DNA from: G963677085 sp963677085
GTDB taxonomy: Bacteria > Planctomycetota > Planctomycetia > Pirellulales > Thermoguttaceae
NCBI GenBank assembly: GCA_963677085.2
Contig: CAXXFH010000006.1
Location: forward strand, 310,001 to 374,000
Direction of reading: 5' to 3'
DNA length: 64,000 nucleotides
The translations under genes were made by a program, and so were the position numbers. Each line of letters begins with the position of its first letter. The first letter of the stretch is position 1. Shown here piece by piece: positions 1-8,998 of this stretch. The notes under the pieces were generated by a model, which searched no databases, was not told the origin of the DNA, and saw only the letters and a list, made by a program, of their open reading frames with translations.

Positions 1-1
1 G

Positions 2-364
2 GAACGAATTGCCAAGGCGCACCAAGCGGCCGAGACATTGCGTCGGGAGGGACTGAATGAAATGGCCGAGGAGATGTCGCGTCGCGCAAGGCATATGGAG
101 GAGGAACTCCGCGAGGCCATGCGGCGATTTCACGAACGGGTCCACCGCGAGCGTCCCGGCGAACGTGCCGGCCGTCCCGAACCCATCCTCCACGAAATCC
201 TTGGCGAACTTCATAAGCTCAACGGCCAAGTTGAGCAACTCCGCGACGAGGTCGGTGAATTGCATGAACTGCTCGGCGAGCGTTTCGGAGACGATGGCGA
301 GGCGTCGGGCAGCAAGGACATGAGCGAAGGCGACGAGCGAGGCGGTAGCAACGACAGCGAGTAG
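2..364 (+). CDS. C-terminal part of a coiled-coil protein, cut by the window edge
   Basis: The frame is open from base 2, so the true start lies outside the window; a TTG at 38 is only an internal possibility. About 120 residues are visible. They are rich in Glu, Arg and Leu with heptad-like spacing (for example LNGQVEQLRDEVGELHELL), which suggests a coiled coil, followed by an acidic Ser/Gly tail that ends at TAG. I recognise no catalytic or binding motif and cannot assign a function. Confidence 0.6.
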   Translation, partial: ERIAKAHQAAETLRREGLNEMAEEMSRRARHMEEELREAMRRFHERVHRERPGERAGRPEPILHEILGELHKLNGQVEQLRDEVGELHELLGERFGDDGEASGSKDMSEGDERGGSNDSE

Positions 365-908
365 CAACTGGCGCAGCGAGCGTCGTTGGCCCTTGGTGAA
401 ACGACATCGTCAAAAGGACATTTTGCGGGAAGAATTGTAGCCGCCCGAGCAACGCTGGGAATCCCCCGGCCCTCGGGTGGTTTTCTGTTGGTGGCTCTGA
501 CGCCCTGGTATTTCCCCCCCCACGGTTATTCATCACCGGCATCTAGTGCTTTGTCAACTCTTAAGCCCGGGTTGTGGGTGCCATGTCCACGCTTGCGTGG
601 ACATGCTGAAATCCCGAGGAACATACCCATGTGAGCGTGGGCATGGCACCCAAGACGCCGCAAAATCGTGAAATGCGATCTAGCCAATTTGGCTGGCAGT
701 CTCGCCGCCCTATGGTATACTTAGGGAGGGCTTCGCCACGGGCGGAACCGGGCCGCCAACGGGTGCCCGGGAGTTTGGTAATTGGGCGTTTGGGTAAGCT
801 GATGTCTTCCTCTTGAAAGCGATTCTTTTCACTGCACACGTCTTCGCTGCAGACATCCATAGATTCGGCTCGATTGCATCCGCCGTTTGAACTCCTTTGA
901 CTGCCGCC
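365..908. other. Gene-free stretch with a palindromic repeat
   Basis: No frame here looks like a real gene. It holds a GGGTGCCA-type palindrome (listed separately) and a second half, around 690-880, that looks like repeat-derived intergenic DNA. The downstream thioesterase must be transcribed from somewhere in here, but I see no convincing promoter boxes. Confidence 0.6.
576..651. repeat. GGGTGCCA-type palindrome, copy 1
   Basis: The unit opens with GGGTGCC and closes with GGCACCC. Inside is a perfect 9-bp hairpin, ATGTCCACG (583-591) against CGTGGACAT (596-604). The outer arms match those of the copies at 44463-44525 and 55074-55136, so it belongs to a dispersed REP-like family. Confidence 0.75.
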
Positions 909-1316
909 ATGCCTATTGATGCCATATTGCCCGCCCGGGTTCTGGGGATTGTGCCTTGCGAGGAAAATCCTCGGGCGTTGCGGATGCCCTTGGAAATGAA
1001 CACCAACGACAAGGGTTCGATGTTTGCCGGGTCGATCTACTCGCTGGCCGTGCTGGCCGGCTATCACGTGGCCGAAAAACAGGCTGCCGATCAGCAGTTG
1101 GTGGGCGATCTGTTTGCGGGCTCTACCCGCATCACCTTTCGCCGGCCGGTGACAACCGACGCCGTCGCTTTGGGACATCTACGTGGCGAGTTCGCGAAAT
1201 CGGCTAGCGACAAGTGGCGTATCGAAGTGGCCGTCGTCGTGAAGGATGCCGCCGGAACGAATTGCGCCCGATTCGAAGGCGTGTACGTGCTGTCGCCTCG
1301 CCCGAGCGACGTCTGA
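909..1316 (+). CDS. Hotdog-fold thioesterase, YiiD C-terminal type
   Basis: This 135-residue protein resembles the putative thioesterase domain found at the C-terminus of YiiD: a single hotdog fold that would hydrolyse acyl thioesters in the cytoplasm. The early motif LEMNTNDKGSMFAGSIYSL has the N-K-G-S-x-F-x-G-S-I pattern of that family, followed by an alternating beta-strand region with ITFRRPVTTDA. I chose the ATG at 909; a TTG at 897 would add four residues. The substrate is unknown and the neighbours do not define a pathway. Confidence 0.7.
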   Translation: MPIDAILPARVLGIVPCEENPRALRMPLEMNTNDKGSMFAGSIYSLAVLAGYHVAEKQAADQQLVGDLFAGSTRITFRRPVTTDAVALGHLRGEFAKSASDKWRIEVAVVVKDAAGTNCARFEGVYVLSPRPSDV

Positions 1317-1468
1317 ATGGTCTGCGCCTTCCTTGGCCGGTAAAATTCTTGTTGGCGAGTCGTTTCGCCGAAACAGCGCGTGGTCGAAGTGTTGTTAGCA
1401 CCGCGGTACATCCCACGCACCCCGCGCATCCACCGACCATATGCCCACGGGAAAAAAAGGGGATTGCC

Positions 1469-1852
1469 ATGGGTACCAAAACACACGCAACGGTTACAAT
1501 CGATCGCACGTCGTTTGGCGACATCACCATCGACGGCCAGACCTACGATCACGACGTACTCATCCGGCTCGACGGCAGCATCGAAAAACGCAAGAAGAAG
1601 CTCAGTAAGAAGCAATACGGCACCTCACACGTCGTGTCGTTGGGCGAAGCCGAGCATGTTTATGAAGACGGCGCAAGGCTGCTGGTGGTCGGCTCCGGCC
1701 AGACCGGCTGTGTCGAACTCTCTGCCGAAGCGGCCGAGTTCTTCGCCGACCGCGGGGTGAAGGTGATCGTCGAACCCACGCCCAAAGCCATCAAAACCTG
1801 GAACCATACCGAGAAGCCGAACGCGATCGGGTTGTTTCACGTGACGTGCTGA
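1469..1852 (+). CDS. Mth938-like domain protein (DUF498 family)
   Basis: The 127-residue product matches the small Mth938/NDUFAF3-like fold in length and pattern, with a central LLVVGSGQTGCVELSAEA segment and a late KVIVEPTPKAIKTWN segment. The family is widespread and includes a mitochondrial complex I assembly factor, but its bacterial role is undefined. The ATG at 1469 follows an AAGGGGA ribosome-binding site about seven bases upstream, which rejects longer in-frame starts. The gene follows the thioesterase by about 150 bases and may share a transcript with it. Confidence 0.75.
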   Translation: MGTKTHATVTIDRTSFGDITIDGQTYDHDVLIRLDGSIEKRKKKLSKKQYGTSHVVSLGEAEHVYEDGARLLVVGSGQTGCVELSAEAAEFFADRGVKVIVEPTPKAIKTWNHTEKPNAIGLFHVTC

Positions 1853-2029
1853 GACAACTGGTTGTCCCAGTTTGGCCTCCACTGAGCCAAAAATCGGGGG
1901 TGGCTGGCCCGAAAAACGGGGGAAAACGTCCCTGCGGCATTAACGGGTGGTTACGTTTTGGTCATTACGTCCGGCGGCACTTGCATATCCGAAGTTCATC
2001 CGAGAAAATCGAGGGTTCGTCTCTGCATT

Positions 2030-2112
2030 ATTGACGTTTGCATTGCTAATGAACGGAAGACGACCAACGGGAGCCGCGTTTTCAGGCATGCGGTTTCCCG
2101 AAGCGATCATTT
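2030..2112. repeat. Dispersed approx. 85-100 bp element, copy 1
   Basis: The stretch reads ATTGACGTTTGCATTGCTAA, then a GACCAACGGGAGCC core, then CGGTTTCCCGAAGCGATCAT. The same three blocks in the same order occur at 27556-27656, and fragments occur around 9142-9234 and 9540-9605. It sits directly upstream of the KDG kinase ribosome-binding site. Confidence 0.6.
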
Positions 2113-2148
2113 CCAGGGCAGGCAAAGAAACTTTTGGAGAATACTCGG

Positions 2149-3237
2149 ATGATCCTCACCTTTGGCGAGATTATGTTGCGAGTCACCCCGGCAGGGTTGA
2201 TGCGTTTTCGACAGGCGTTGCCCGGCTCGATGGAGTGTACGTTTGGCGGGGGCGAATCGAACGTGGCGTCGTCGTTGGCGTTGCTCGGTCGCGACGTCCG
2301 TTTTCTGACAGCCCTGCCGAAACATCCCATCGCCGATGCCCTGGTCGGCTCGCTGCGTAACCTGGGGGTCGATACCCGATGCATTCTCCGCCGCGATACC
2401 GGGCGGCTGGGTATCTACTTCCTGGAAGGTGGCGCCAATCAGCGTGGGTCGAAGGTCACCTACGATCGCGAGTATACGGCAATCAGCATGGCCGCGCCCG
2501 ACGAATACGACTTCGACGCCGCCCTGCAAGACGTCACCCGGCTGCACATCACGGGCATCACGCCCTCGTTGAGCGAGAACGCGTTTCTCTCGACCCTCGA
2601 ATTGGCCAAACGCGCCAAGCAGCGTGGCGTGCAGGTTTCGTGCGACTTGAACTTTCGCAAGAAGCTGTGGCGTTGGCGGCCCGGCACCGAGCCGCGTGAG
2701 TTGGCCCGGGAGTGCATGTCGCAGATTCTGCCGTATATCGATATCAGCATCGGCAACGAAGAAGACGCTGCCGACGTGTTGGGGATCCATGCCCACGATA
2801 CGTCGGTCGAAGACGGCCAGATCAATGCCGAGGCCTACGGGGCCGTTGCCCGACAGATTCACGGCGCGTTTCCCAATATTTCGCTGGTGGCCATCACGCT
2901 GCGCGAGAGCATTTCGGCCAGCCACAACAACTGGGGTGCGATGCTACTGAACGCCGAGGCCAACAAGACTTTTTTCGCCCCGTTGGACAGCCAAGGCAAT
3001 TACCAACCCTACGAAATCCGCGACATTGTCGACCGCGTGGGCGGAGGCGACTCGTTTGCCGCTGGGCTGCTTTACGCCTTGGACTCGGAGGAGCACGGCG
3101 ACTCGGCCTCGGCGATCAGCTTCGCCGTGGCGGCCAGTTGCCTGAAACACTCGATCCCCGGCGACATCAACTTCAGCACGGTGGAGGAAATCAAAGCCCT
3201 GGCCGCCGGCAACGCCTCGGGCCGCGTACAGCGGTGA
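2149..3237 (+). CDS. kdgK: 2-keto-3-deoxygluconate kinase, PfkB family
   Basis: This 362-residue cytoplasmic PfkB/ribokinase-family sugar kinase most resembles KDG kinases, which phosphorylate 2-keto-3-deoxygluconate to KDPG in uronate breakdown. The N-terminal FGGGESNVASSLALLG is the substrate-side motif. The C-terminal DRVGGGDSFAAG is the PfkB signature with the catalytic base near Asp301. The ATG at 2149 follows a GGAGA site at 2136-2140. It may be monocistronic. The only other uronate-related gene seen is the GH88-like hydrolase at 48.7 kb. Another ketose kinase activity is possible, because PfkB specificity is hard to read from sequence. Confidence 0.8.
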   Translation: MILTFGEIMLRVTPAGLMRFRQALPGSMECTFGGGESNVASSLALLGRDVRFLTALPKHPIADALVGSLRNLGVDTRCILRRDTGRLGIYFLEGGANQRGSKVTYDREYTAISMAAPDEYDFDAALQDVTRLHITGITPSLSENAFLSTLELAKRAKQRGVQVSCDLNFRKKLWRWRPGTEPRELARECMSQILPYIDISIGNEEDAADVLGIHAHDTSVEDGQINAEAYGAVARQIHGAFPNISLVAITLRESISASHNNWGAMLLNAEANKTFFAPLDSQGNYQPYEIRDIVDRVGGGDSFAAGLLYALDSEEHGDSASAISFAVAASCLKHSIPGDINFSTVEEIKALAAGNASGRVQR

Positions 3238-3391
3238 GGGAGAAGGGGCTGGGGAATAGGGAGCAGGGGGAGTCAAAAAAAGAAAGATTTGGCCCCCCGG
3301 ACACACCAGCGGATCGGTTTGCACGAGACGTTGACGTCGATCCTTCCGGGATCGCGTGACCGAGTAGTTACACCTCGACGACACTCGTACC

Positions 3392-4354
3392 ATGGCCGAC
3401 AAGACGCGAACCGATGCATGCCCGGCAGAACCTTCAGGGCTGAGTCCCGTGACTCCCAGTCGGCGAGTGGGCGATCTGAATTGGAACTCAGTGGTTTTCG
3501 CTCTGGGAGTCTTTGCGGTTTTCGATTTCTTGGCTTTTCCGTTGGATAATCTCACGGCCAAGAGTGCGACGACCTTGATAGCCGGCGTCGCCATCATCGG
3601 AAGTGGCATGGGACAGTTTTTGGTGTTGTCGGTGTGGTCCACATGCGGTCGGTTGCCCTACCTGGTACGCCTGGTGGTATGGCCTGCCGTGGCCGTGTTT
3701 TTGTTCGGTGTTTTCGTGACGGGAGCCAACCTTTCGGTTCCTTTTCCGTACACTTACCAGGTAACCATTCTCGTTTTCCTGTGCATACCGTTTCTATTGT
3801 TCTTCGCTCAAATTCCGATAGTGCTATCCTGGTTCTTCGTGGGATGGCGCCGCACGGCAGTTGCTTCTAGTGAGAAGGCCAATCCGGGAATGGGCGGCCA
3901 ATACACCATTCTTCATCTAATGGGGTTGATGTTTTATGTGGCACTGGTGTTGGGATTGGCCAACGCAGGTATCCAACAGATTGGGCACGATCGGGCCGCG
4001 CAGTCGTGGCGCATACTACTGGCTACAGGCGGCGCACTTGCCCTGACCAATCTCTTCTTGGGTATGCCGGTGCTCTGGGCGGTCTTCGCCGTCGAGGACA
4101 AGAAGTGGGCTTGTCGTATTGTAGTGACTTTTTCGTTCATCCTCGGCTTGGCATTCGTTAGTGTAGTCTCCGCCATGGCGGGATCCGCGCCATCGGCGAA
4201 CGAGACGTTGTGTCTCGTCGGAGGAGTCATGTTGGCAGCGGCCATTTCGCTGGGTGTACTACATGCGACATTACACAAGGGCGTACTGCAAGATGAGTCA
4301 TCAGCCGTGGAGACGCACGAAACGGTAGGTACGCCACCGGCCGTAACCGAGTAA
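3392..4354 (+). CDS. Polytopic membrane protein of unknown function, tandem paralogue 1
   Basis: The 320-residue protein begins with a short soluble segment (TDACPAEPSGLSPVT) followed by roughly eight hydrophobic segments, so it is an inner-membrane protein. The next gene encodes a close paralogue. Both share RVGDLNW at the end of the soluble leader, FDFL at the end of the first membrane segment, and CGRLPYLV or CGRLSYLV further on. The bases just upstream of the start are also alike, so the duplication included the leader region. I recognise no catalytic motif and cannot name a transport or enzyme family. Confidence 0.65.
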   Translation: MADKTRTDACPAEPSGLSPVTPSRRVGDLNWNSVVFALGVFAVFDFLAFPLDNLTAKSATTLIAGVAIIGSGMGQFLVLSVWSTCGRLPYLVRLVVWPAVAVFLFGVFVTGANLSVPFPYTYQVTILVFLCIPFLLFFAQIPIVLSWFFVGWRRTAVASSEKANPGMGGQYTILHLMGLMFYVALVLGLANAGIQQIGHDRAAQSWRILLATGGALALTNLFLGMPVLWAVFAVEDKKWACRIVVTFSFILGLAFVSVVSAMAGSAPSANETLCLVGGVMLAAAISLGVLHATLHKGVLQDESSAVETHETVGTPPAVTE

Positions 4355-4379
4355 CTTCGCCTCGACGAAGGTCCATGCC

Positions 4380-5363
4380 ATGGTCGACGAGATGCAAACC
4401 GACGCATGCCTGGCGGAGTTCTCCGGTCCGGTTCTTGTGACTTCCGCCGTGCGAGTGGGCGATCTGAACTGGATGTCGGTAATTTCCATTCTAGCGATCT
4501 TCGTCGCATTCGATTTCTTGATCTGCCCTGTCGGCGAAACCATCGACGAGGGCACGGCTGTTGCCGTTCTCTACGGCGGTGTCATCGCACAGTTTGTGGT
4601 ATTGTCGGTATGGGCTACCTGTGGTCGGTTGTCCTACTTGGTGGGACCAGCGTTGTGGTCTGCTGTTGCTGCACTTCTGTTCGGTGTCTTTGCCTTGGGA
4701 ACGAGTGTCACGCGATTCTTCCGCTTGCCACTGACTTTTCGGGAAGTCCTTTCCCTATGCCTCTGCATGCCGCTGTTGTTATTGATTGCTCAGGTTCCCG
4801 TGGCGTTGTTCTGGTTTTTTTCGGGAAGGCGTCGCGCGATCGGTTTCAGTGCAGAGAATTCCCGGCCGGGGATGGCCCGTCAATTCACAATCTATCAGAT
4901 GCTTGAATTTACCACACATGTAGCACTGGCTCTTGGGCTAATGGCCGCGGGCACCAGCCTTGTGGGATACCATCAAACGGCAATGTTTCATTTCAAGTTG
5001 CTGGCTAGTGGTGGATGGATTGCCATCACCAATCTTTTGGTAGGCGTTCCGGTGCTCTGGGCAGTTTTGTACGCCAAGAAAAAAGAGCGCGCGGGGCTGA
5101 TTGTGCTCGCAGCGTCGGCTGTCCTTGGGGTTTTTGTTGCCGGCCTTTACTTCGTGTGGCACCCAGTTGTGCCGCAACTACCAGGAGTAATCCTCTATTT
5201 CGTTGGAGCGAGCATGTTGGCAGCAGCTATTCCCCTGGGCGTGTTGCACGTGACGTTCAAAAAGCACGAGCCACAGGATGAACCTCGACGCGAGCCATTG
5301 GCCATGGCGACCCAGGAAGCGGTGAGCACGTCGCCGGCCGACACGGACCTCTTCTCTTCATGA
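4380..5363 (+). CDS. Polytopic membrane protein of unknown function, tandem paralogue 2
   Basis: This second, 327-residue copy starts 25 bases after its paralogue ends and has the same plan: a leader with TDACLAEFSG, then about eight membrane segments. Divergence is spread along the length, while GVPVLWAV near the middle and ASMLAAAIPLGVLH near the end are nearly identical to the first copy. The tail is polar (EAVSTSPADT). The pair is probably co-transcribed. No function can be inferred beyond a membrane location. Confidence 0.65.
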   Translation: MVDEMQTDACLAEFSGPVLVTSAVRVGDLNWMSVISILAIFVAFDFLICPVGETIDEGTAVAVLYGGVIAQFVVLSVWATCGRLSYLVGPALWSAVAALLFGVFALGTSVTRFFRLPLTFREVLSLCLCMPLLLLIAQVPVALFWFFSGRRRAIGFSAENSRPGMARQFTIYQMLEFTTHVALALGLMAAGTSLVGYHQTAMFHFKLLASGGWIAITNLLVGVPVLWAVLYAKKKERAGLIVLAASAVLGVFVAGLYFVWHPVVPQLPGVILYFVGASMLAAAIPLGVLHVTFKKHEPQDEPRREPLAMATQEAVSTSPADTDLFSS

Positions 5364-5974
5364 TCTTCATATGCTTCATGGTTGAACGTTGCCCGCTTCA
5401 CCCCAGCGATCCGTCGGGACGTTGCGGTCGAGGCGTTTTGCGTCCGTAGCGGCGACGGGGCGCGACCGACGGTTGCGACTTTTTTCGTACGCGATTTGGT
5501 CGTTTTTTCGTCGCCAGCCCCAGTTTTTTGCCGGTGCCTAACGGCCGGGTTGGATTTATCAAAAATCGCCTGCTTGCGGCCATCCGCCGCCTAGGGGAAA
5601 CGCACAATCGATACCACTGCGCCCAAGCGGCCGGATTTTGTGGTGAGGCGACCGCGGCACGCCGGGAAACGCCCTTGCGGGGTTCCGTAAATCCGGACGA
5701 AGTCAAGGCGAAAATCCCACAAGAACTACCGCTCGAGTGGTGTTCGCGGCGGCGCTTCCAATTAAAGCGAATATGTCATCCGCCAGCGGCTAAAGGATGT
5801 CCTAGAATTGCGTAGCCATCGTGGCAATCCACAAGTGCATCCTGTACCACTAACCTCAAAGGTCGTTAAGTCTTTCACGAAGCTTGGCGACTAACGGGAG
5901 CGAGGTCTTGGTAAGGGTGCGTCAGCGCCGGTTTGGTTAGCGGCCTTGCCGCCCTGTGGTTGAATGGAGAAAGC
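5364..5974. other. Gene-free stretch ending in a repeated structured element
   Basis: About 480 bases (5364-5848) show no coding signal I can support; they contain T-rich runs near 5480-5530. The last part is the 110-base element described separately, which forms the region directly upstream of the cheV-like gene. Confidence 0.5.
5849..5958 (+). repeat. 110-base structured element, copy 1 (upstream of CheV)
   Basis: This stretch is nearly the same as 28699-28807. The first half (CTAACCTCAAAGGTCGTTAA onwards) differs at only a few bases. The second half keeps two hairpins while part of the sequence varies: GGTGC against GCGCC (with a G-U pair), and GCGGC against GCCGC with loop CTT. It ends 16 bases before the CheV start codon, so it would be part of that mRNA's leader if transcribed. 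Confidence 0.7.
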
Positions 5975-6922
5975 ATGAGTACATCAAGTTCCATTTCTGC
6001 GGTTGATACTGGCATTCTTTTGGAAGCCGGCACAAACGAGGCAGAAGTTCTTGCATTTCAGATTCGAGGCGAACGGTTCGGGGTAAACGTGGCCAAAGTG
6101 CGCGAGGTTCTGCCCTTGGACGGCGTGACCTGTATTCCGCACAGTCACGCGGCAGTGGAGGGTTTGGTCCGCGTCCGCGAAATGATTGTGCCGTTGGTCA
6201 ACCTGAGGAAGTACTTGTACAACGAAGACTCGAACACCGGGCCCGAGGCGGCCAGTCGGCTGTTGTTGTTGGAGTTCAACAACGCGCACACGGCTTTTCG
6301 GGTGGACGGCGTCGAGCGTATTTTCCGCGTGTCGTGGAAAGACACCTTGCCCGCACCGCACCTCGGCGACGACGCCTCTCCGGTGACCAGCATTTTGCGT
6401 CAGCGCGAAGGGTTGCTTCCGCTGTTGGACTTCGAATCGATCTGTGCGACCATTGGGCTTCGCGGCATGTCGCTCGAGTTGGAGAGCATCGGCAAGGAGA
6501 AGTCGGTCGAACGTACCGAGATGCCCATTGTCTACGCCGACGACTCGCAATTGGTGCGCGAGATGGTCAAGGACTCGCTTACCGAGGCCGGCTACTGCCA
6601 TTTGAAGGGTTTTCCCGACGGCCAGGAAGCTTGGGAGTATCTGACATCGCTTGCCGAAGAGGCCACCCCGGAAACCATTCGGGAAAAGGTCGCCTGTATC
6701 GTCACCGATGTGGAAATGCCGCGTATGGACGGCTTGAGCCTCACCAAAAAAATCCGCTCGCATCCCGTCTTGGGGAAGGTGCCCGTGATCGTGTTCTCCT
6801 CGATCGCGTCGAACGATAACCGCAAGAAGGGACAGCAAGTCGGGGCGACCGCTCAGGTGGCCAAGGCCCGCTACGACGACCTGATCGATCACGTCGGCAC
6901 CGTGCTGCAGATGAAGCCCTGA
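5975..6922 (+). CDS. cheV: CheV-like chemotaxis coupling protein (CheW domain plus receiver domain)
   Basis: The 315-residue protein joins a CheW-like domain (about residues 22-165, with EVLAFQIRGERFGVNVAKVR) to a receiver domain (about 183-312). The receiver has the acidic pair in YADDSQLVREM, the phospho-acceptor Asp245 in VTDVEMPRMDG and a following FSS segment. CheV proteins couple chemoreceptors to CheA and damp signalling when phosphorylated. The ATG at 5975 follows TGGAGA; longer starts would run into the repeat upstream. No receptor, cheA or other che gene is present in the window, so its partners must be encoded elsewhere. Confidence 0.9.
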   Translation: MSTSSSISAVDTGILLEAGTNEAEVLAFQIRGERFGVNVAKVREVLPLDGVTCIPHSHAAVEGLVRVREMIVPLVNLRKYLYNEDSNTGPEAASRLLLLEFNNAHTAFRVDGVERIFRVSWKDTLPAPHLGDDASPVTSILRQREGLLPLLDFESICATIGLRGMSLELESIGKEKSVERTEMPIVYADDSQLVREMVKDSLTEAGYCHLKGFPDGQEAWEYLTSLAEEATPETIREKVACIVTDVEMPRMDGLSLTKKIRSHPVLGKVPVIVFSSIASNDNRKKGQQVGATAQVAKARYDDLIDHVGTVLQMKP

Positions 6923-6965
6923 GGTGGCACGAGACCGCGACCGCGAAGACCTGATAAAACACGCG

Positions 6966-7991
6966 TTACGTTCGCCAGGGCGCCTGATAGCGGATTCCCA
7001 TGTTGAGAATCCGCTGGATGAGCGCCTCGTAGGAAATACCCACCGCTTCGGCCGATTCGGCAAAGTCTTCGCCGTATTCGAGGTTGGGATTCGGGTTGGC
7101 CTCCAATACGTAGACGCGGCCGTCGCGCGTCAGGCGGAGGTCCATTCGGGCGTAGCCGCTCAGCGAGAGCACGCGGTAAATGCGCTTGCACAGCCGGGCG
7201 ATGGCCTCTCCGGCCCCGGGCGGCAGATTCTTAGCAGCCTGGGTGGTAATCCCGTATTTCTTCTGATAATCTTCATCCCACTTGACTTTGGCCGTCGCAA
7301 TATGGGGCAAGTGCTCCGGCATCTTGGCAAACACCATTTCCCAAATAGGAAACGTCTTCAAACGCTGGTTGCCGAGTACGCCGACGTATAGTTCGCGACC
7401 GTCGATATATTGCTCGACGATCGCGTCGGTGCCCAATTGTTGGTGGATGAAATGAATTCGTTCGATCAGTTTCTCGTCGTTGTGGACGACCGAGGCCTGG
7501 GAGATCCCGAGCGAAGCGTCCTCAACCGTCGACTTCACCAGGAGCGGAAATTCAAGACGCCGAGGTCGCTTCACCCGTTGCTGGCGCGGAAAAACGGCGA
7601 ATTTCGGCGTAAGAATGCGGTGGTAGGTGAGGATCTTCTTGCAGAGTCCCTTGTCGTGCGCCAACAGCAGTCCCCGGGGGTTGCAGCCCGTGTACGGCTG
7701 GCGGACCAACTCCAGGTAGCTGACGACGTGCTGGTCGTAAACGGCCACGCCGTGAAACTCTTCCAACAGGTTGAAGGCCACATGGGGTTTGAAGTCGCGG
7801 ATCGCCTTGCGGATCAGGCCCAGGTCGTCGACCACCCCGAGCGGTTCGACCACGTGGCCCATGTCGCGAAGCGAAGCGACCACGTCGTATTCCGACTTCC
7901 AGAGGAAGATTTCCTTGTCGGTGTAGCCCTCCAGACTCTCGGGCGGGACAAGGTCCTCGTGCATGAGCACCAGCACTCGCAGTCGTTTCAT
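6966..7991 (-). CDS. ATP-grasp ligase, D-alanine-D-alanine ligase-like
   Basis: This 341-residue cytoplasmic protein has the ATP-grasp layout: an N-terminal domain with HVAFNLLEEFHG, a central ATP-binding segment (PLLVKSTVEDASLGIS) and a C-terminal metal-binding segment (MDLRLTRDGRVYVLEANPN). The fold makes amide or peptide bonds through an acyl-phosphate. It is more like the divergent Ddl-like ligases than cell-wall Ddl, so I do not name it ddl. Its ATG overlaps the stop of the upstream metallopeptidase gene by four bases (ATGA), so the two are probably translationally coupled and work together. Confidence 0.75.
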   Translation of the reverse strand: MKRLRVLVLMHEDLVPPESLEGYTDKEIFLWKSEYDVVASLRDMGHVVEPLGVVDDLGLIRKAIRDFKPHVAFNLLEEFHGVAVYDQHVVSYLELVRQPYTGCNPRGLLLAHDKGLCKKILTYHRILTPKFAVFPRQQRVKRPRRLEFPLLVKSTVEDASLGISQASVVHNDEKLIERIHFIHQQLGTDAIVEQYIDGRELYVGVLGNQRLKTFPIWEMVFAKMPEHLPHIATAKVKWDEDYQKKYGITTQAAKNLPPGAGEAIARLCKRIYRVLSLSGYARMDLRLTRDGRVYVLEANPNPNLEYGEDFAESAEAVGISYEALIQRILNMGIRYQAPWRT

Positions 7992-8998
7992 AGAGCCACC
8001 CGGTGATGCCCACTGTGGAGATAATTCATGGTTTGCGTGGTGAGCATTACCAGGGCGTCGCGTTTGGCCTGCTCTTCGGGGCGGTCGAGATAGAGTCCCA
8101 GGTCGCTGCTCCGCTGGATCATTTCCGCTAAAACTTGGTCGATGGTGTACTGATATTCACCGGTCCACTGGGCGACCACGCGGCGCAACTCGGAACGAAT
8201 CCGTCGCAGGAACGAGGCGGCTGTGGTTTGCGTGTGTTCGTTGACCGTTTCGGTAAATAGCCGTCGCAGATCGCGGTCGTAGAAATCGGGGTAGTCCAGC
8301 CCATAGCGTGCCCGCTTTTCGGCGTAGTGTTCGCCCAGCGTTTTCCGCAGTTGCCGCAATGGAGCTACGCGCCGCCGCGATCGGACGACCGGCTTGGTAT
8401 CCTGGATGTTTTGCATCAGCTCGTGGACGCATTCGAGCTTTTTCAGGGCAGGCCAGCACTTGTAGCGCGCCCGCCAACGCGACCGTGGCCGCAGCCAAAC
8501 AGCGAACGTCTCGGCAAAATCTTCGGCCGGATGGCTTTGGGCATACCACGAATCGAGGTGCAATACGTAGCTCTTGCTGTAGGGCTTGGGCTGATAATAC
8601 TCGGGATACGGCTCGCTGTAGCGGCCAAAAGTCTCTCGCCAGATCCGCCGGCGGTGCAGACGATAGGCTGTATCGATAGTGTGGCCCGCTTCGTGGCGAA
8701 GGATTTTCATGCACCACTCCTCGGTGCCCCCCTCGACCTCGAGCATCTGCTTCCGCTCCAGCCGCATCAGTCGTGGATGGGCCATGTAAAACGGAATCGC
8801 AATGCCCGGAATCCCGTCGAGCGAGAACCACTCGTCCGACAGCCAGCAGTGGGGCCGAAACGGCAGACGCCGAGCCTCCAGTTCCGCGTATAACCGCGCA
8901 ATCCGCCGGTCGAGCACCGTTTCTTCGATCGAAAGCCCCAGGTCGCACAGGCGAACTTCCAGCAATTCGCTGTCGGAAAGATAGGCCCAATCGGGCAT
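7988..8998 (-). CDS. Putative zinc-binding metallopeptidase with HExxH motif
   Basis: The 336-residue protein has HEAGHTID, with zinc ligands near His102 and His106 and catalytic Glu103. A likely third ligand region lies in the later HPAEDFAETFAVWL segment, a glutamate-rich helix typical of gluzincin-like putative peptidases. The C-terminal half is rich in Arg and Glu and helical. There is no signal peptide, so it is probably cytoplasmic. I chose the ATG at 8998 (MPDWAY), preceded by GAAGA; the frame continues upstream but with low-quality sequence. It is the first gene of a two-gene unit with the ATP-grasp ligase. The substrate is unknown. Confidence 0.7.
   Translation of the reverse strand: MPDWAYLSDSELLEVRLCDLGLSIEETVLDRRIARLYAELEARRLPFRPHCWLSDEWFSLDGIPGIAIPFYMAHPRLMRLERKQMLEVEGGTEEWCMKILRHEAGHTIDTAYRLHRRRIWRETFGRYSEPYPEYYQPKPYSKSYVLHLDSWYAQSHPAEDFAETFAVWLRPRSRWRARYKCWPALKKLECVHELMQNIQDTKPVVRSRRRVAPLRQLRKTLGEHYAEKRARYGLDYPDFYDRDLRRLFTETVNEHTQTTAASFLRRIRSELRRVVAQWTGEYQYTIDQVLAEMIQRSSDLGLYLDRPEEQAKRDALVMLTTQTMNYLHSGHHRVAL

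Noticed and set aside
561..1178. Minus-strand frame across the thioesterase start
   Set aside because: It covers repeat DNA and the antisense of the thioesterase, with no start signal or protein-like pattern.
6966..7991. Cell-wall D-alanine-D-alanine ligase (ddl)
   Set aside because: The fold agrees, but the active-site segments differ from true Ddl and the coupling to a metallopeptidase points elsewhere.
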